A stretch of DNA of 7,291 nucleotides from Campylobacteraceae bacterium. GTDB taxonomy: Bacteria; Campylobacterota; Campylobacteria; Campylobacterales; Sulfurovaceae. A program made the position numbers and the translations under genes. Positions 6,771-7,291 of this stretch are shown here, in pieces. The DNA lies in the NCBI GenBank assembly GCA_026986085.1, contig JALSPE010000150.1, positions 1 to 7,291 on the forward strand, in the 5' to 3' direction. The notes under the pieces were generated by a model that did no database searches, was not told where the DNA came from, and was given only the letters and a program-made list of their open reading frames with translations. Within the stretch, counting starts at the first letter, position 1; each line of letters starts with the position of its first letter.

Positions 6771-6780
6771 AATTTTATAT

Positions 6781-7291
6781 TTAGCGGTTATCTGTGTCGT
6801 GATCAGTGTCATGGTCTGTGTCGTGATTTCCATTTTTGTTATGATCGCTATCGTGGTCAGTGTCATGATCAGTGTCGTGATTTCCATTTTTGTTATGATC
6901 GCTATCGTGGTCAGTGTCATGATCAGTGTCGTGATTTCCATTTTTGTTATGATCGCTATCGTGGTCAGTGTCGTGATCTGTGTCGTGATTTCCATTTTTG
7001 TTATGATCGCTATCGTGGTCAGTGTCATGATCAGTGTCATGATCAGTGTCGTGATTTCCATTTTTGTTATGATCGCTATCGTGGTCAGTGTCATGGTCAG
7101 TGTCGTGATCTGTGTCGTGATTTCCATTTTTGTTATGATCGCTATCGTGGTCAGTGTCATGATCAGTGTCGTGATTTCCATTTTTGTTATGATCGCTATC
7201 GTGGTCAGTGTCGTGATCTGTGTCGTGATTTCCATTTTTGTTATGATCGCTATCGTGGTCAGTGTCATGGTCAGTGTCGTGATCTGTGTCG
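6781..7291 (-). CDS. C-terminal part of an Asp/His/Thr/Asn repeat protein (5'-truncated by window edge)
   Basis: The frame ends in TAA at 6781-6783 and is open to the right edge, giving 169 visible residues; the start lies outside the window. The protein is almost pure alternation: every second residue is Asp or Asn, and those between are His, Thr, Ser, Lys or Gly. Repeats of 18 or 22 residues combine DTDH tetrads with one DSDHNKNGNH block, present eight times. Each block holds DxNxNGxxD, like calcium loops of thrombospondin type 3 or dockerin repeats. The tail is DTDNR-stop, with no anchor or sorting motif. Differences between repeat copies are all silent in this frame (GAC/GAT, CAC/CAT, ACT/ACA), which identifies it as the translated one. 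There are no hydrophobic or aromatic residues. A metal-binding surface or secreted stalk is plausible by analogy with Ser-Asp repeats, but the function is unknown. A terminator follows at 6739-6770. Confidence 0.8.
   Translation of the reverse strand, partial: DTDHDTDHDTDHDSDHNKNGNHDTDHDTDHDSDHNKNGNHDTDHDTDHDSDHNKNGNHDTDHDTDHDTDHDSDHNKNGNHDTDHDTDHDTDHDSDHNKNGNHDTDHDTDHDSDHNKNGNHDTDHDTDHDSDHNKNGNHDTDHDTDHDSDHNKNGNHDTDHDTDHDTDNR
6790..7291. repeat. Tandem array of 54- and 66-bp units built on 12-bp sub-repeats
   Basis: The marker TCCATTTTTGTTATGATCGC starts at 6829, 6883, 6937, 6991, 7057, 7123, 7177 and 7231, giving spacings of 54, 54, 54, 66, 66, 54 and 54 bp. The 66-bp units hold one more 12-bp sub-repeat (GTCAGTGTCATG and variants). 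All lengths are multiples of three, so gain or loss of units keeps the reading frame. The array continues past the right edge. Confidence 0.95.

Larger units (their letters stand above)
6463..6780. other. Gene-free, extremely AT-rich intergenic region
   Basis: No credible coding sequence is present on either strand. Bases 6501-6720 contain about 13% G+C by hand count, far below the flanking genes. Just after the kbp stop the 10-mer AAGGCTTTAT occurs twice (6471-6480 and 6485-6494), the first followed by GCCT; this makes only a weak four-pair hairpin, so a kbp terminator is not clear there. Near the right end are a TGTTATAAT promoter-like box (6672-6680) and a convincing terminator hairpin (6739-6770). 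Confidence 0.7.

Noticed and set aside
6723..7268. A 181-residue Thr/Ile/Met-rich minus-strand reading frame
   Set aside because: It overlaps the Asp/His frame, runs through the terminator, and unit differences change its residues while being silent in the Asp/His frame.
6811..7291. A plus-strand open frame rich in Val, Ile and Ser that looks like membrane segments
   Set aside because: It is the exact antisense of Asp/Asn codons, which read as Val/Ile codons in reverse; it has no evident Shine-Dalgarno and is explained by the repeat.
6790..7291. CRISPR array
   Set aside because: The units are contiguous and coding, with no unique spacers between copies; the varying parts are themselves 12-bp repeats.

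Overview
The window looks like a chromosomal piece from a low-GC member of the Campylobacterota (former Epsilonproteobacteria). The main reason is gene order: accC and accB lie next to, and divergent from, a monofunctional dcd. From memory this order occurs in Helicobacter pylori and Campylobacter jejuni. The GltX, GlmS and AccC sequences and the extended -10 (TATAAT) promoters fit this. The genus cannot be fixed by eye, although a free-living relative such as Sulfurimonas, Sulfurovum or Arcobacter would fit.

Layout. Positions 2-5029 (minus strand) hold a tightly packed housekeeping run, read leftward as accB-accC-gltX-glmS. accB and accC overlap by one base (TAATG). gltX follows after 25 bases. 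The gltX stop directly abuts the glmS start (TAAATG). These genes supply malonyl-CoA for fatty acids (with AccA/AccD encoded elsewhere), glutamyl-tRNA, and glucosamine-6-phosphate for peptidoglycan and LPS. dcd (5126-5689, plus strand) diverges from accB across a 96-base promoter region and makes dUTP from dCTP for dTMP synthesis.

Positions 5690-6000 hold no gene but carry the most striking structure in the window. It is a 267-base element (5713-5979) whose bases fall almost entirely into four abutting helices: a 32-bp closing stem, two long hairpin arms and a 9-base mini-hairpin between them. The loops of the two arms are complementary over 9 positions. The element starts about ten bases after a good -10 box and ends 11 bases before the Shine-Dalgarno of the next gene, so it may be a structured leader, a small RNA or a palindromic mobile repeat.

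Positions 6001-6462 (plus) encode a BON-LysM protein that closely matches E. coli Kbp (YgaU), a cytoplasmic potassium-binding protein. Positions 6463-6780 are extremely AT-rich and gene-free, apart from a terminator hairpin at 6739-6770 and a possible small RNA.

Positions 6781-7291 (minus) are the C-terminal end of a protein that enters from beyond the right edge. It is made only of Asp/Asn alternating with His, Thr, Ser, Lys or Gly. It is encoded by 54- and 66-bp tandem repeats whose differences are all silent in this frame, so this frame is the real one. The other open frames across the array are shadows.
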